A model generated the notes under the pieces. It ran no database searches. It was given only the letters and a program-made list of their open reading frames with translations, and was not told the origin of the DNA. This document shows positions 17,268-27,677 of a stretch of DNA of 64,000 nucleotides, one piece after another (the stretch's first letter is position 1; every line of letters begins with the position of its first letter). Both the position numbers and the translations under genes were made by a program. This DNA comes from Pantoea septica (GTDB lineage: Bacteria; Pseudomonadota; Gammaproteobacteria; Enterobacterales; Enterobacteriaceae), in NCBI RefSeq assembly GCF_002095575.1, contig NZ_MLJJ01000012.1, positions 1 through 64,000 of the forward strand. The letters are read 5' to 3'.

Positions 17268-17618
17268 TGTTTTCTCCTGCTCAGATTGATCTCTGAATTG
17301 TGCAGGCGCTGGCTAAAAAGCTTATGGAGAGAGTGGCTGGAAAAGAGGCGGAAAACGGCTGATAAATAAAAATTGTGGCGCGAATTAGGAATCTTCCATC
17401 TTCGGAAAATTTGCATAAGGCTTAGAATTCACTCATGCAATGGGCGGATCTGTTTGCCGACTGCATTTATCTGCCCGAGACAACATTGTCCATAGTGAAA
17501 GGCATATCGGCATCTTCAGGGAAGAAGCGATGGCGTAATACGGGTAGATATAAGAACAGAGGAAAAAAACACCTATACTGAGTGTGTTGCCTCTGTGAGC
17601 ACAATCAAGGAGAAGTTT
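17268..17618. other. divergent araD/osmB promoter region
   Basis: 350 bp without a gene. It contains the araD promoter on the minus strand (not resolved) and the osmB promoter near 17573. I see no clear AraC or Crp site. A TTAGGAATCTTCCA motif at about 17384 faintly recalls RcsB sites but is about 235 bp from osmB. Confidence 0.4.
17573..17579 (+). promoter_or_regulatory. probable sigma-S type -10 element of osmB
   Basis: CTATACT preceded by C-rich sequence matches the extended sigma-S -10 (CTAtacT) and sits about 40 bp upstream of the osmB ATG. E. coli osmB is RpoS and Rcs dependent. Confidence 0.5.
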
Positions 17619-17834
17619 ATGACAACAACCATGAAACGTATTACCGCAGCTGTTTTGGCTACCACTTTAGTTGTCGCGCTGAGCGGCTGTTCAAACTGGT
17701 CAAAACGCGATCGTAACACCGCTATCGGTGCCGGCGCCGGCGCAATTGGTGGCTCAGTGTTAACGCACGGCAGCGCGCTCGGCACGCTGGGCGGCGCGGC
17801 GGTGGGCGGCGTTATCGGTCATCAGGTCCATTAA
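17619..17834 (+). CDS. osmB: Osmotically inducible lipoprotein OsmB
   Basis: 71 residues from MTTTMKRITAAVL, with AAGGAGA 6 bp before the ATG; an upstream in-frame start is not needed. Lipoprotein signal peptide with lipobox LSGC, then SNWSKRDRNTAIGAGAGAIGG and GTLGGAAVGGVIGHQV, the glycine-zipper segment shared with E. coli OsmB (72 aa). Likely anchored to the outer membrane and induced in stationary phase and high osmolarity. Convergent with yciH across a shared terminator. Confidence 0.95.
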   Translation: MTTTMKRITAAVLATTLVVALSGCSNWSKRDRNTAIGAGAGAIGGSVLTHGSALGTLGGAAVGGVIGHQVH

Positions 17835-17888
17835 TGACCGCAAAGCCGTTTTAATAATAAAAGGCTACACAGCGTATCAACATAACCA

Positions 17889-17916
17889 TCGGGCTACAGA
17901 CGTAGCCCGATTTTTA
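17889..17916. terminator. bidirectional terminator between osmB and yciH
   Basis: TCGGGCTA-CAGACG-TAGCCCGA hairpin followed by TTTTTA on the plus strand; it sits between convergent stops. Confidence 0.8.
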
Positions 17917-17917
17917 T

Positions 17918-18241
17918 TCAACCTCCCGCCAGCTTTACCTTCAGCCCTTTGGCTTCCAGCAGCTGTTTAAGCAGATCGCGTTTGTCGCCCTGGATCTCGA
18001 TAACGCCCTCTTTCACCGACCCGCCGCAGCCGCATTTTTTCTTCAGCTCCGCGCCCAGTTTATTCAGGGCGTCGTCGTCGAGATCGAGTCCGGTAATCAG
18101 GCAAACGCCTTTGCCTTTGCGGCCGCTGGTCTGACGCTGAATGCGCACGATACCATCGCCTTTCGGGCGTTCGACTTTCTCTTGCGGCTGCTCGATACGG
18201 CCCACGTCGGTCGAGTAGACCAGCGGATTGTCGCGGCTCAT
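17918..18241 (-). CDS. yciH: SUI1/eIF1-family translation factor homologue YciH
   Basis: 107 residues (E. coli YciH 108). SUI1 fold signatures: [43 protein letters not shown]. Bacterial YciH can bind the 30S subunit and influence initiation fidelity. Its ATG overlaps the pyrF stop in an ATGA, so translation is coupled to pyrF. Confidence 0.96.
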   Translation of the reverse strand: MSRDNPLVYSTDVGRIEQPQEKVERPKGDGIVRIQRQTSGRKGKGVCLITGLDLDDDALNKLGAELKKKCGCGGSVKEGVIEIQGDKRDLLKQLLEAKGLKVKLAGG

Positions 18242-18960
18242 GAGGACTCCTTAAGCGAGGTTAAAATAGCTGACAGCGCGGCGGCGGGATCGGCCGACTG
18301 GGTAATCGGACGCCCGATCACCATATAGTCTACCCCCGCCTGCTGCGCCTGCTGCGGCGTCATGATGCGGCGCTGATCGCCGGCGTCGCTGCCTGCCGGG
18401 CGGATGCCCGGCGTCACCAGCGCAAAATCGGCGCCGATAGCGGTTTTGAAACGCGCAGCCTCATGGGCCGAGCAGACCACGCCGTCGAGGCCGCACTCGC
18501 GGGTTAGCTTCGCCAGGCGCTCCGCCTGTTCGGCGGGCGACAGCGTAATGCCGAGGCCGCGCAGATCCTCGGCGTCCATGCTGGTTAACACCGTGACGGC
18601 GATCAGCAGCGGCGCATCCTTTCCGAACGGCAGCAGCGCTTCACGCGCGGCGTTCATCATGCGCGCGCCGCCGCTGGCGTGCACGTTCACCATCCAGACG
18701 CCCAGATCGGCCGCCGCGGCAACCGCATGGGCGGTAGTGTTAGGGATATCGTGAAATTTAAGGTCGAGGAAGACCTCGAAGCCGCGCTGCTGCAGCGCCT
18801 TCACCAGCGCCGGCCCAAACAGCGTAAACATCTCCTTGCCGACTTTTAAGCGACAGCTCTGCGGATCAATCTGGTCGACGAAACGCAATGCGCTGTTGAG
18901 TTCGTGATAGTCGAGCGCCACCACAATGGGCGACGCGGTCACGGTTGACGATAAAGGCAT
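18238..18960 (-). CDS. pyrF: Orotidine-5'-phosphate decarboxylase
   Basis: 240 residues from [18 protein letters not shown] (18960); the open frame reaches further upstream but that part is not PyrF-like. Catalytic Lys/Asp cluster [10 protein letters not shown], phosphate-binding VTPGIRP and GRPITQS at the C-terminus. It makes UMP, the last step of de novo pyrimidine synthesis. First of the pyrF-yciH operon and just downstream of lapB on the same strand, the E. coli order. Confidence 0.96.
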   Translation of the reverse strand: MPLSSTVTASPIVVALDYHELNSALRFVDQIDPQSCRLKVGKEMFTLFGPALVKALQQRGFEVFLDLKFHDIPNTTAHAVAAAADLGVWMVNVHASGGARMMNAAREALLPFGKDAPLLIAVTVLTSMDAEDLRGLGITLSPAEQAERLAKLTRECGLDGVVCSAHEAARFKTAIGADFALVTPGIRPAGSDAGDQRRIMTPQQAQQAGVDYMVIGRPITQSADPAAALSAILTSLKESS

Positions 18961-19162
18961 GGCATTTCCTCGTAGTTGACGGCGACAGGCAAAGGGGACA
19001 AACGGCAAGCATTCTACCCGCGCCTTCCGCCAGGGACAACGTTTGCGGCGCCCTCGCCGCCTGCATGGCGACAAGTTGCACATTGCCGAGCAGACGCTCA
19101 CATCGTTTTTCTAGTATGTTGTAACTAAGAGAGATTAAGGCATAAAACGGCGCGACGGTCGG

Positions 19163-20332
19163 CTATTGACCGTCGAGTCCGCGAATCGGTTTAACCGAAG
19201 ACCAGGTGCGGCAGGAAGGACAGTGCCAGTAGAGCGCATGGGCGGTGAAGCCGCACTTCTGGCAGCGGTAGCGCGGCTTGGTGCGGATCTGCTCGCCGAC
19301 CATGTCGCGCAGCACCATCAGGCTCTCTTTGGCGCGCCCGTCTTCCGCTTCGTGCAGGTGGAAGTCCATCAGGCGATGGAAAACGCGCATGGTGGGATGG
19401 CGCTGCAGCTGTCGATTGATATAGAGCTGCGCCGCTTCCGGCCCTTCATGACGCTCAAGGATATCAGACATATAGAGCTCGGCTGCCGCGCCGGTGTTCT
19501 CATCTACGCAGCGCTGCAGAAAGGCCGCCCAGGCGTCGGGCTGGTTCAGGCGCTGGTAGCAGGTTTCCAGCATCGGCAGCGTTTCGCTCACCAGCTCTTT
19601 ATCCTGATCCAGCACGCGCTGCAGATGGTCGATCGCTTTAGCATACTCGCCTTTTTCGATCAGGATGCGCCCCATCATGATCGACACGCGCGCGCTCTGG
19701 CGATCGGCCGCCTCGCCCTTTTTCAGCAGGCTCATGGCGCGGTCGAGATCGTCGCTGCTCATCGCCTGTAATGCCAGCTCGCAGTAGAAGTGGGCGATCT
19801 CACCTTTCTGCTTATCCTTGCCCAGCTTCACCAGCCGCTCGGCGACCTCTATCGCCTGATGCCAGTCGCTGGTCGCCTGATGGATCAGCAGCAGCTGCTG
19901 CAGCGCGCTGATGCGGAAGTCGGTCTCATCCGTCAGCTGCTTGAACATATCTTCGGCGCGATCGTAAAGCCCGGCGGCCATATAGTCGCGGCCCAGCTGC
20001 TGGATAGCCAGCAGGCGCTGATCGTAGTTGAGCGAAGCGCTCTCCATCAGCGACTGGTGAATGCGTATCGCGCGATCCACCTCGCCTCGCGAGCGAAACA
20101 GATTGCCCAGCGTCAGGTGAGCCTCCACCGTACCGCTATCCTCTTTCAGCATATCGAGAAAGAGATCGACCGCTTTGTCCTGCTGGTTGGAGAGCAGAAA
20201 GTTAACGCCTGCAACGTAATCCCGCGACAGGCGACTCGCTTCCTGTTGCTTGTCCTGTTGCGCGCTGCGTCGCCCCATATACCAGCCGTAAGCCGCGGCG
20301 ACGGGCAATAACAGAAACAGCAATTCATGCAT
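19163..20332 (-). CDS. lapB: LPS assembly protein B (TPR/rubredoxin-type)
   Basis: 389 residues, same length as E. coli LapB. An N-terminal membrane anchor (LLFLLLPVAAAYGWYMGRRS), about nine TPR repeats through the middle, and a C-terminal rubredoxin-like metal site CQKCGFTAHALYWHCPSC. LapB recruits FtsH to degrade LpxC and so sets LPS synthesis; it works with LapC. It directly follows lapA (6 bp gap). Confidence 0.96.
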   Translation of the reverse strand: MHELLFLLLPVAAAYGWYMGRRSAQQDKQQEASRLSRDYVAGVNFLLSNQQDKAVDLFLDMLKEDSGTVEAHLTLGNLFRSRGEVDRAIRIHQSLMESASLNYDQRLLAIQQLGRDYMAAGLYDRAEDMFKQLTDETDFRISALQQLLLIHQATSDWHQAIEVAERLVKLGKDKQKGEIAHFYCELALQAMSSDDLDRAMSLLKKGEAADRQSARVSIMMGRILIEKGEYAKAIDHLQRVLDQDKELVSETLPMLETCYQRLNQPDAWAAFLQRCVDENTGAAAELYMSDILERHEGPEAAQLYINRQLQRHPTMRVFHRLMDFHLHEAEDGRAKESLMVLRDMVGEQIRTKPRYRCQKCGFTAHALYWHCPSCRTWSSVKPIRGLDGQ

Positions 20333-20338
20333 GGAGGA

Positions 20339-20647
20339 CTATTCCCGACCCGCGGCGACGGTCGATGAGGCGGCAGGCGGCGCGCTTTTATCCAGCTGCG
20401 TCTGCATACGTTTGATTTTGCGCTGCGCATGCCCCAGCGAGACGCGGACGCGCAGCCAGAAGAGACCGCAGATGGCCCAGCCCAGCATAAATCCCGCGCC
20501 GAACAGCGCAGCCAGCAGCGTAGAGATACGGAATTCGCCCTGCGCCAGCAGATAATTGAAGGTGATGACCTGGTCGTTATGCGCGCCTAATGTGACGGAA
20601 ATGATAAAAATGACCAATACCACTAAGAAAATCAGCAAATATTTCAC
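20339..20647 (-). CDS. lapA: LPS assembly protein A
   Basis: 102 residues, two N-terminal membrane spans (YLLIFLVVLVIFIISVTLG and LLAALFGAGFMLGWAICGLFW), and a cytoplasmic coiled tail. DUF1049 signature NDQVITFNYLLAQGEFRIS. Co-transcribed with lapB. In E. coli this unit is heat-shock inducible; I do not see a clear sigma-32 site in the 128-bp gap upstream. Confidence 0.95.
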   Translation of the reverse strand: MKYLLIFLVVLVIFIISVTLGAHNDQVITFNYLLAQGEFRISTLLAALFGAGFMLGWAICGLFWLRVRVSLGHAQRKIKRMQTQLDKSAPPAASSTVAAGRE

Positions 20648-20775
20648 AGTGCATCCTGTTGTGAGGTTATCCGGTAGAAGTATGCCAAAAAAGCGGCAAC
20701 AATGCTGCTCCCTGCAGCGCCAGGCGCATCGCTTTTACGCGAACGCAATCAATAATATGGGGATAAAGTCCGGAA

Positions 20776-21540
20776 TTACAATCCGTTTTCCCGCTGCGCC
20801 ACTTCCTTTCGCTCTTCCGGCGGCAAGGTGAGCGGACCGCAAAAGCGCTGCGCCAGCCAGGTGGCCAGGGAGACCAGCAGCCAGGAAAGCGCTACCGCCA
20901 CCGCCAGATCGCCCGGCCAGTGCATGCCCAGCAGCAAACGGCTGGCCATTACCGCGCCCGCCCAGACGCCGACTACCGCAATAGTGACATAGCGGCGGCG
21001 CGGCCAGAGCAGGCTCAACACCAGCAGCGCCCAACTGGCGGCGAACAGCGTATGGCCGGAAGGAAAAGCGAAGCCGGTTTCAAACGCCCAGTGTCGCTTC
21101 AGCCAGCCTGGCAGCATCTGGTCGCTGGCGAGCAGCTGATCGACGCGCTGACCGCGCTCTTTGCGCGTCATGCTGTAAAACTCGCGATCGTCGAGGCCGT
21201 GGTTATGTTCCAGCCAGACGACATACGGGCGCGGCTCCTGAACCTGATCCTTGATATAGGATTTGGTGTATTGCCCGGTGAGAATGGTGACGTTCATGAT
21301 CACCAGCAGCAGCAGCGCGGGCCTGAGGCGAAAGCGCAGGCACCAGAGCACCCAAAGGCTGAGCAACAGACTGGTCAGGGTGCCCCAGGGGCGCGTAACG
21401 GTTTCAGTCATCCAGTAAAGGACGCGCAGCAGCGCGTCGCTTTCGCCCGGCTGCCAGCGCCAGCCTGTCGCCCAGACCACGAGCGGAATGATCATCAGCA
21501 GCAACATGCCTGCCGTAGTGCGACGCAAAATCTGCAGCAT
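20776..21540 (-). CDS. pgpB: Phosphatidylglycerophosphatase B / undecaprenyl-PP phosphatase
   Basis: 254 residues, six membrane spans, PAP2 superfamily. The three PAP2 motifs are complete: KDQVQEPRPY, FPSGHTLFAASW and SRLLLGMHWPGDLA. It dephosphorylates PGP and undecaprenyl pyrophosphate at the periplasmic face of the inner membrane. Divergent from ribA, as in E. coli. Confidence 0.95.
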   Translation of the reverse strand: MLQILRRTTAGMLLLMIIPLVVWATGWRWQPGESDALLRVLYWMTETVTRPWGTLTSLLLSLWVLWCLRFRLRPALLLLVIMNVTILTGQYTKSYIKDQVQEPRPYVVWLEHNHGLDDREFYSMTRKERGQRVDQLLASDQMLPGWLKRHWAFETGFAFPSGHTLFAASWALLVLSLLWPRRRYVTIAVVGVWAGAVMASRLLLGMHWPGDLAVAVALSWLLVSLATWLAQRFCGPLTLPPEERKEVAQRENGL

Positions 21541-21705
21541 CCTTTCTCCTCTGGTACGGCCTCATTTTGCCGCTTGCAAATAACTTTATCTTAAAAAATA
21601 ATAACATAACTTATTGCGCATTGGATAATCGTGCTTTATCACTACAATCGCTCTGACAAATTACCAGCCCAACTTCACGTTGTGGCACAATATTGCCAAT
21701 TTTTT

Positions 21706-21722
21706 CAGGCCATACTGGCCTG
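21706..21722 (+). other. leader hairpin upstream of ribA
   Basis: CAGGCCA-TAC-TGGCCTG is a perfect 7-bp stem about 48 bp before the ribA ATG. It is not an FMN riboswitch. Possibly an operator or mRNA leader structure. Confidence 0.35.
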
Positions 21723-21769
21723 TGCGCTGTTTTAGAATAGCGCATCCTCTGAAGGTTCTGGAGAGTCAC

Positions 21770-22366
21770 ATGCAGCTTAAACGGGTGGCAGAAGCCAAAC
21801 TGCCCACGCCCTGGGGCGATTTCCTCATGGTAGGTTTTGAAGAACTGGCAACCGGTCACGATCACGTCGCGCTCATTTTCGGCGACATCAGCGATAACAC
21901 GCCCGTGCTGGCGCGCGTTCATTCGGAATGCCTGACCGGCGACGCGCTGTTCAGTTTACGCTGCGACTGTGGTTTTCAACTGGAAGCGGCGCTGAACGCC
22001 ATCGCCGAAGAGGGTCGCGGCGCCCTGCTCTACCATCGTCAGGAAGGCCGCAATATCGGCTTGCTGAACAAGATCCGCGCCTATGCGCTGCAGGATAAAG
22101 GCTATGACACCGTCGAAGCCAATCACCAGCTCGGTTTTGCGGCGGACGAACGCGACTTCACGCTGTGCGCCGATATGTTTAAGCTGCTGGGCGTGAACGA
22201 AGTCCGTTTGCTGACCAATAATCCACGTAAGGTGGAGATCCTCAGCGAAGCGGGCATCAACATCGTTGAGCGCGTGCCGCTGGTCGTCGGCCGCAACCCG
22301 AAGAACGCGCACTATCTGGATACCAAAGCCGCGAAGATGGGGCATCTGCTGCCGAAATCGGAATAG
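21770..22366 (+). CDS. ribA: GTP cyclohydrolase II
   Basis: 198 residues from [18 protein letters not shown], preceded by TGGAGAG. Zinc-binding Cys cluster C-x10-CDCGF ([19 protein letters not shown]), the catalytic [13 protein letters not shown] and the [13 protein letters not shown] segment are typical of RibA. First step of riboflavin synthesis from GTP, cytoplasmic. Monocistronic and convergent with acnA. Confidence 0.97.
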   Translation: MQLKRVAEAKLPTPWGDFLMVGFEELATGHDHVALIFGDISDNTPVLARVHSECLTGDALFSLRCDCGFQLEAALNAIAEEGRGALLYHRQEGRNIGLLNKIRAYALQDKGYDTVEANHQLGFAADERDFTLCADMFKLLGVNEVRLLTNNPRKVEILSEAGINIVERVPLVVGRNPKNAHYLDTKAAKMGHLLPKSE

Positions 22367-22391
22367 CTGCTGAGCCAGCTTCAGTGCTGAG

Positions 22392-22503
22392 ACGCGGGCG
22401 GCAGGGTTTGAGGAGCGAAGCGACCTGCGCCATGAAAGGCGCAGGTCGAGCCGGCAGAAATGCCGTTTTGGCTCTCTTCGCGATCGGCCCCTGCCGTCCG
22501 CGT
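22392..22503. repeat. nested stem structure (cloverleaf-like) between ribA and acnA
   Basis: The outer arms 22392-22406 and 22489-22503 pair over 15 bp with a single G.U; a second stem GCGAAG/CTTCGC (22415-22420/22476-22481) continues inside; then come two perfect hairpins, CGACCTGCGCC/GGCGCAGGTCG (22421-22448) and CGGCA-GAAA-TGCCG (22452-22465). The whole fold uses nearly every base. It lies between convergent stops. Could be an intergenic repeat element, a processed 3'-UTR RNA or a compound terminator. Confidence 0.6.
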
Positions 22504-22545
22504 TAGCCGTTTATGATCCTATGCCGGGTTTCCCCGGCGTTGCGT

Positions 22546-25227
22546 TTAGTTAAGCATATTGCGAATAACGTAGTGCAGGATGCCGTCGTTGCGATAATAG
22601 GTCAGTTCGTTGCCGGTATCGATGCGGCAGCGCGTTTCCAGCGTCTCCTGCGTGCCGTCCGGGCGCGTCATCGTGACCTGCACCGTACAGCCCGGCTGCA
22701 GCTGCGACAGGTTGTCGATATCAAACACCTCTTCTCCGGTCAGCTGCAGCGTTTTACGCGTCACGCCCGGCGCGAACTCCAGCGGCAGAATGCCCATGCC
22801 GATTAGGTTGGAACGGTGGATACGCTCGAACGACTCGGCGATCACCACGCGCACGCCCTGTAAACGCGGGCCCTTCGCCGCCCAGTCGCGGCTCGAACCG
22901 GAGCCGTACTCTTTACCGGCGATCACCGCCAGCGGCGTGCCCTCCTGCTGATATTTCATCGCCGCGTCATAAATTGCCAGCTGCTCGCCGCTGGGAATAT
23001 GGCGCGTATAGCCGCCCTCAACCCCGGGCACCATCTCGTTGCGAATACGAATATTGGCGAAGGTGCCGCGCATCATCACTTCATGGTTACCGCGGCGTGA
23101 GCCGTAGGAGTTGAAGTCGGCCCGGTCGACGCCGTGCGACTGGAGATAGCCTCCCGCCGGACTGTCCGCTTTGATGCTGCCGGCGGGCGAAATATGGTCG
23201 GTGGTCACGGAATCGCCAAGCATCGCCAGCACGCGCGCCCCTTTGATATCTTTAACCGGTTTCGGCTCGCGCTCCATATCGTCAAAGAACGGCGACAGGC
23301 GAATATAGGTAGAGCCCTCGTCCCACGCATAGGTGGCCGCTTCGCTCACTTTGATCTCCTGCCACTCTTTGGTGCCGTAGAACACCTCGGCGTACTCTTT
23401 ATGGAACATGTCGCTGGTCACCTGCTGCACCGCAGTGGCGATCTCTTCCGGCGACGGCCAGATATCCTTCAGGAAAACGTCCCTGCCCTGCGCATCCTGC
23501 CCCAGCGGCTCGGTCTGCAGATTGATCTTCATATTGCCCGCCAGCGCATAGGCGACCACCAGCGGCGGCGACGCCAGCCAGTTGGTTTTCACCAGCGGAT
23601 GAATGCGGCCTTCGAAGTTGCGGTTGCCGGAAAGCACGGCGCCGACGGTCAAATCGCCCTCTTTAATCGCGGCCTCAATCTCGTCGGGCAGCGGCCCGGA
23701 GTTACCGATACAGGTGGTGCAGCCGTAGCCCACCAGGTTGAAGCCCAGCTTGTCGAGATAAGGCGTCAGCTGCGCGACCGCCAGATAGTCGGAAACCACT
23801 TTCGAACCCGGCGCCAGCGAGGCTTTTACCCAGGGCTGACGCTTCAGGCCGCGCTCAACCGCTTTTTTCGCCAGCAGCCCCGCCGCCATCAGGACGCTCG
23901 GGTTGGAGGTGTTGGTGCAGGAGGTAATGGCGCTGATCACCACGGCGCCGTCCTCGATCTCATGGCTGAGGCCGGTGCGGCTATCGGTATAAGTGACCGA
24001 TTTATGCGCCGGCTGAGTATGATTCACCTCCAGCTCGTTGCTGGCGTTGAACGCGGCAGGCACATCGCCGAGGGAAACGCGATCCTGCGGGCGTTTGGGG
24101 CCGGCGATGCTCGATTCAACGCTGTCCATATCAAGCGCCAGCGAACTGGTGAAGATCGGCTCGTCGCCCGGATTGCGCCATAGCCCCTGGGTTTTGGCAT
24201 AGGCTTCCACCAGCGCGACCTGCTCGGCATCGCGCCCGGTGAGCGTCAGATAGCCCAGCGTGACGTCGTCGATCGGGAAGAATCCGCAGGTTGCGCCATA
24301 CTCCGGCGCCATATTGGCGATAGTCGCGCGGTCAGCCAGCGGCAGATCCGCCAGCCCGTCGCCGTAAAACTCCACAAACTTGCCGACCACGCCATGCTTG
24401 CGCAGCATCTGCGTCACGGTCAGCACTAAATCGGTGGCGGTAATACCGGGACGCAGCTTGCCGGTCAGCTTAAAACCGACCACGTCCGGGATTAGCATGG
24501 ATACCGGCTGTCCGAGCATCGCCGCCTCGGCTTCGATGCCGCCGACGCCCCAGCCCAGCACGCCGAGCGCATTGATCATGGTGGTATGCGAGTCGGTGCC
24601 GACCAGCGTATCTGGCCAGGCGAATTGTTTGCCGTCGATCTGTTCATGCCAGACCGATTTGCCGAGATACTCCAGGTTTACCTGATGGCAGATGCCGGTG
24701 CCCGGCGGCACGACGCGGAATTTATTAAAGGCTTTCTGGCCCCAGCGTAAAAAGACATAGCGCTCATGGTTGCGCGCCATCTCCAGCTCGACGTTCTCTT
24801 CAAACGCGCTGTCGTTGCCGAAGTGATCCACGGTGACGGAGTGGTCGATAACCAGATCGACCGGCGAGAGCGGATTGACCTTCGCTACGTCGCCGCCGAG
24901 GCGCTTCACCGCTTCGCGCATCGCTGCCAGATCCACGACTGCCGGCACGCCGGTAAAATCCTGCATCAGCACGCGCGCAGGACGGTAGGCAATCTCTCGA
25001 TCGGCATGGGCATTTTCCTGCCAGCCAACCAGCGCCTGAATATCCTCTTCCGTCACGGAATCGCCATCCTGCCAGCGCAGAAGATTCTCCAGCAGCACTT
25101 TTAATGATTTGGGAAGGCGGTCGATGTTGCCGAGGTGTTGGGCGGCGCGGGGTAGACTGAAAATATGATACTGCTGCTTGTCGACCTGCAGCGTGTCCTG
25201 ACTCTGCTGGCGTAGGGTGTCCGACAT
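22546..25227 (-). CDS. acnA: Aconitate hydratase A
   Basis: 893 residues (E. coli AcnA 891), [28 protein letters not shown] in outline. 4Fe-4S ligands are at SCTNTSNPS and [12 protein letters not shown]; active-site segments [17 protein letters not shown] and [12 protein letters not shown] are intact. It isomerises citrate and isocitrate and serves as the stress-resistant aconitase. AGGAGG precedes the ATG. Upstream in E. coli it is under SoxS, Crp and ArcA; I did not find a site I could defend. Confidence 0.97.
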   Translation of the reverse strand: MSDTLRQQSQDTLQVDKQQYHIFSLPRAAQHLGNIDRLPKSLKVLLENLLRWQDGDSVTEEDIQALVGWQENAHADREIAYRPARVLMQDFTGVPAVVDLAAMREAVKRLGGDVAKVNPLSPVDLVIDHSVTVDHFGNDSAFEENVELEMARNHERYVFLRWGQKAFNKFRVVPPGTGICHQVNLEYLGKSVWHEQIDGKQFAWPDTLVGTDSHTTMINALGVLGWGVGGIEAEAAMLGQPVSMLIPDVVGFKLTGKLRPGITATDLVLTVTQMLRKHGVVGKFVEFYGDGLADLPLADRATIANMAPEYGATCGFFPIDDVTLGYLTLTGRDAEQVALVEAYAKTQGLWRNPGDEPIFTSSLALDMDSVESSIAGPKRPQDRVSLGDVPAAFNASNELEVNHTQPAHKSVTYTDSRTGLSHEIEDGAVVISAITSCTNTSNPSVLMAAGLLAKKAVERGLKRQPWVKASLAPGSKVVSDYLAVAQLTPYLDKLGFNLVGYGCTTCIGNSGPLPDEIEAAIKEGDLTVGAVLSGNRNFEGRIHPLVKTNWLASPPLVVAYALAGNMKINLQTEPLGQDAQGRDVFLKDIWPSPEEIATAVQQVTSDMFHKEYAEVFYGTKEWQEIKVSEAATYAWDEGSTYIRLSPFFDDMEREPKPVKDIKGARVLAMLGDSVTTDHISPAGSIKADSPAGGYLQSHGVDRADFNSYGSRRGNHEVMMRGTFANIRIRNEMVPGVEGGYTRHIPSGEQLAIYDAAMKYQQEGTPLAVIAGKEYGSGSSRDWAAKGPRLQGVRVVIAESFERIHRSNLIGMGILPLEFAPGVTRKTLQLTGEEVFDIDNLSQLQPGCTVQVTMTRPDGTQETLETRCRIDTGNELTYYRNDGILHYVIRNMLN

Positions 25228-25358
25228 AGCTCCTCCTTTTCTTATCGTGATCGCGTTAACCTCAGAGAGAACAAGGTTTATGTTAAAGATAGACTACATT
25301 TTCTTTAACGTTTTGATTACAACACGAAATGCTACACCATTGCGCAGACAAACGAAAA

Positions 25359-25382
25359 CGCCCCGCAGACTCTGCGGGGCGC
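25359..25382 (-). terminator. terminator after the YmiC-like gene
   Basis: CGCCCCGCAGACTCTGCGGGGCG is an almost perfect palindrome; on the minus strand it is followed by GTTTTCGTTT. It lies 36 bp past the stop of the YmiC-like gene and separates it from the acnA promoter. Confidence 0.7.
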
Positions 25383-25417
25383 TGGCGAAAAGAATAAGAA
25401 GAAATACCGCTTTCAGG

Positions 25418-25513
25418 TTATACAGCAATCCATACGGCCGCTGCCCAGAATGCAAACGAGAATGCATATGCGCTCAGCCAGGAGATCTTAGTGCTATTGA
25501 TAGTCATATTCAT
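25418..25513 (-). CDS. 31-aa single-span membrane peptide, YmiC-like
   Basis: MNMTINSTKISWLSAYAFSF and a hydrophobic tail ending WAAAVWIAV; one membrane span covers nearly the C-terminal half. A very strong SD (GGGAGGAG) lies 6 bp before the ATG. Length (31 aa) and location between acnA and yciX match E. coli ymiC as I recall it. Function unknown. It is transcribed in the direction of acnA. Confidence 0.7.
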   Translation of the reverse strand: MNMTINSTKISWLSAYAFSFAFWAAAVWIAV

Positions 25514-25667
25514 ACGTCACTCCTCCCGAATTCGGGCGTAAAAAATCCTGCAGTCATCAGACAGATGACACCTTTTTTATGCTGAGTGTAAAAGAGTGGG
25601 CTTTTAATCTGCCCGCCGGATAACCGGAAAGAAGTATTACGCTGGCGAAGCCAGTTACGCTGACAGC

Positions 25668-25847
25668 TTATTTAGCTTTCGTGTCCATGAAAGACTCGAT
25701 GAAGTGACGCTGATTTTCACTCAGTTCCCAGCTATCCGGGATAGTCACTTTGCGTTCCGTCACGCTGCTCTCTTTGCCTTTACAGGCAGGCGCCTGAAGC
25801 TGAGGCGCGGATAACGACTGTTTACGGCTGAGTGTGTTTGCCCACAT
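25668..25847 (-). CDS. yciX: small protein YciX
   Basis: 59 residues, opens MWANTLSRKQSLSAPQLQ and ends RHFIESFMDTKAK, matching the E. coli YciX pattern between ymiA and acnA. Soluble, basic N-terminus, two Trp, one Cys. Starts 3 bp after the ymiA stop, so the pair is one operon. Function unknown. Confidence 0.75.
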   Translation of the reverse strand: MWANTLSRKQSLSAPQLQAPACKGKESSVTERKVTIPDSWELSENQRHFIESFMDTKAK

Positions 25848-25850
25848 GGT

Positions 25851-26009
25851 TTAGCCCCATATACGCCAGATCATCAATGCTACAACTACCCAGAACAGCG
25901 CAGAAGCAGCTATTACGGTTAACCAGGCTTTGCGACGGGTGTTACCAGAGCGCTCAACCTTGGTGCTTTTTGCCCGGAAGTCCGGTTGTACAGTCAGTCT
26001 CGTAGCCAT
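25851..26009 (-). CDS. ymiA: small membrane protein YmiA
   Basis: 52 residues; the C-terminal part is RRKAWLTVIAASALFWVVVA followed by LMIWRIWG, a single membrane span as in E. coli YmiA. Basic soluble N-terminus (KSTKVERSGNTRRK). First gene of the ymiA-yciX unit; its upstream region carries palindromic sequence. Function unknown. Confidence 0.78.
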   Translation of the reverse strand: MATRLTVQPDFRAKSTKVERSGNTRRKAWLTVIAASALFWVVVALMIWRIWG

Positions 26010-26454
26010 AGTTTTTGATAATCACTCTCAATAAAACGATTGATAACATCGATTAAGATTTAGGAGGAATCCTAAACTCATTAAGGCCGAAAATCCAGTT
26101 ATTTTTATTGAGCACAACGATTAACGCTATTAATCAACGTGGCCTGAAAACTTAAGGAATAATGAACCGCGATACATTTCCTTAATTGAATTATTAGATT
26201 GCAAATTTGAGTTAAATTACGATTAGGGCCATTTCAAATTTGAGTTAACTTTATAAGTCCTGATAAAAAGCGCTTTCACATCAGGTCTTAACTGGAGTAT
26301 GGGAATAATCCTGGCATGGCGCAAAGCGGCAAAGTTAAAATTGTGTACTGTTTCTCATTTAAGTAACGCAAACAGAAAAACATGTGATCAATGTTTCATT
26401 TACAAAAAAATAAAAACATTTTTCGACATTAAGGTGGCGCTAACGACTACGCAC
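26010..26454. other. AT-rich regulatory region between cysB and ymiA
   Basis: 445 bp without a credible gene. It contains TTTAGGA/TCCTAAA stem near 26060, TTAAGGAA/TTCCTTAA inverted repeat (26152-26159/26178-26185) and a duplicated CAAATTTGAGTTAA motif. It presumably drives ymiA-yciX leftward. Confidence 0.4.
26202..26248. repeat. two 14-bp direct repeats spaced by 33 bp
   Basis: CAAATTTGAGTTAA occurs at 26202-26215 and 26235-26248; the second copy is within the perfect palindrome TCAAATTTGA. The 33-bp start-to-start distance is three helical turns, as expected for cooperating protein-binding sites. Confidence 0.45.
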
Positions 26455-26477
26455 AAAAAAGGCTGCCCAGGGCAGCC
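26455..26477 (-). terminator. cysB terminator
   Basis: On the minus strand GGCTGCCCTGGGCAGCC is followed by six T. It lies 28 bp after the cysB stop. Confidence 0.85.
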
Positions 26478-26504
26478 TTTAGCAATGCTAAACGAAACGC
26501 GGAG

Positions 26505-27632
<1,128 letters not shown>

Positions 27633-27640
27633 CTAAGAAA

Positions 27641-27661
27641 AAGGCCAGCAGCGCTGGCCTT
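27641..27661 (-). terminator. topA terminator
   Basis: AAGGCCAGC and GCTGGCCTT with a short loop, followed on the minus strand by TTTTTC. Starts 16 bp past the topA stop. Confidence 0.8.
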
Positions 27662-27677
27662 AGATAAAGAGAGGAAA

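Noticed and set aside
17384..17397. RcsB-like motif between araD and osmB
   Set aside because: Only a partial match and about 235 bp from the osmB start.
21604..21769. FMN riboswitch in front of ribA
   Set aside because: The conserved FMN-element boxes are not present; only a 7-bp hairpin is seen. In enterics the riboswitch precedes ribB.
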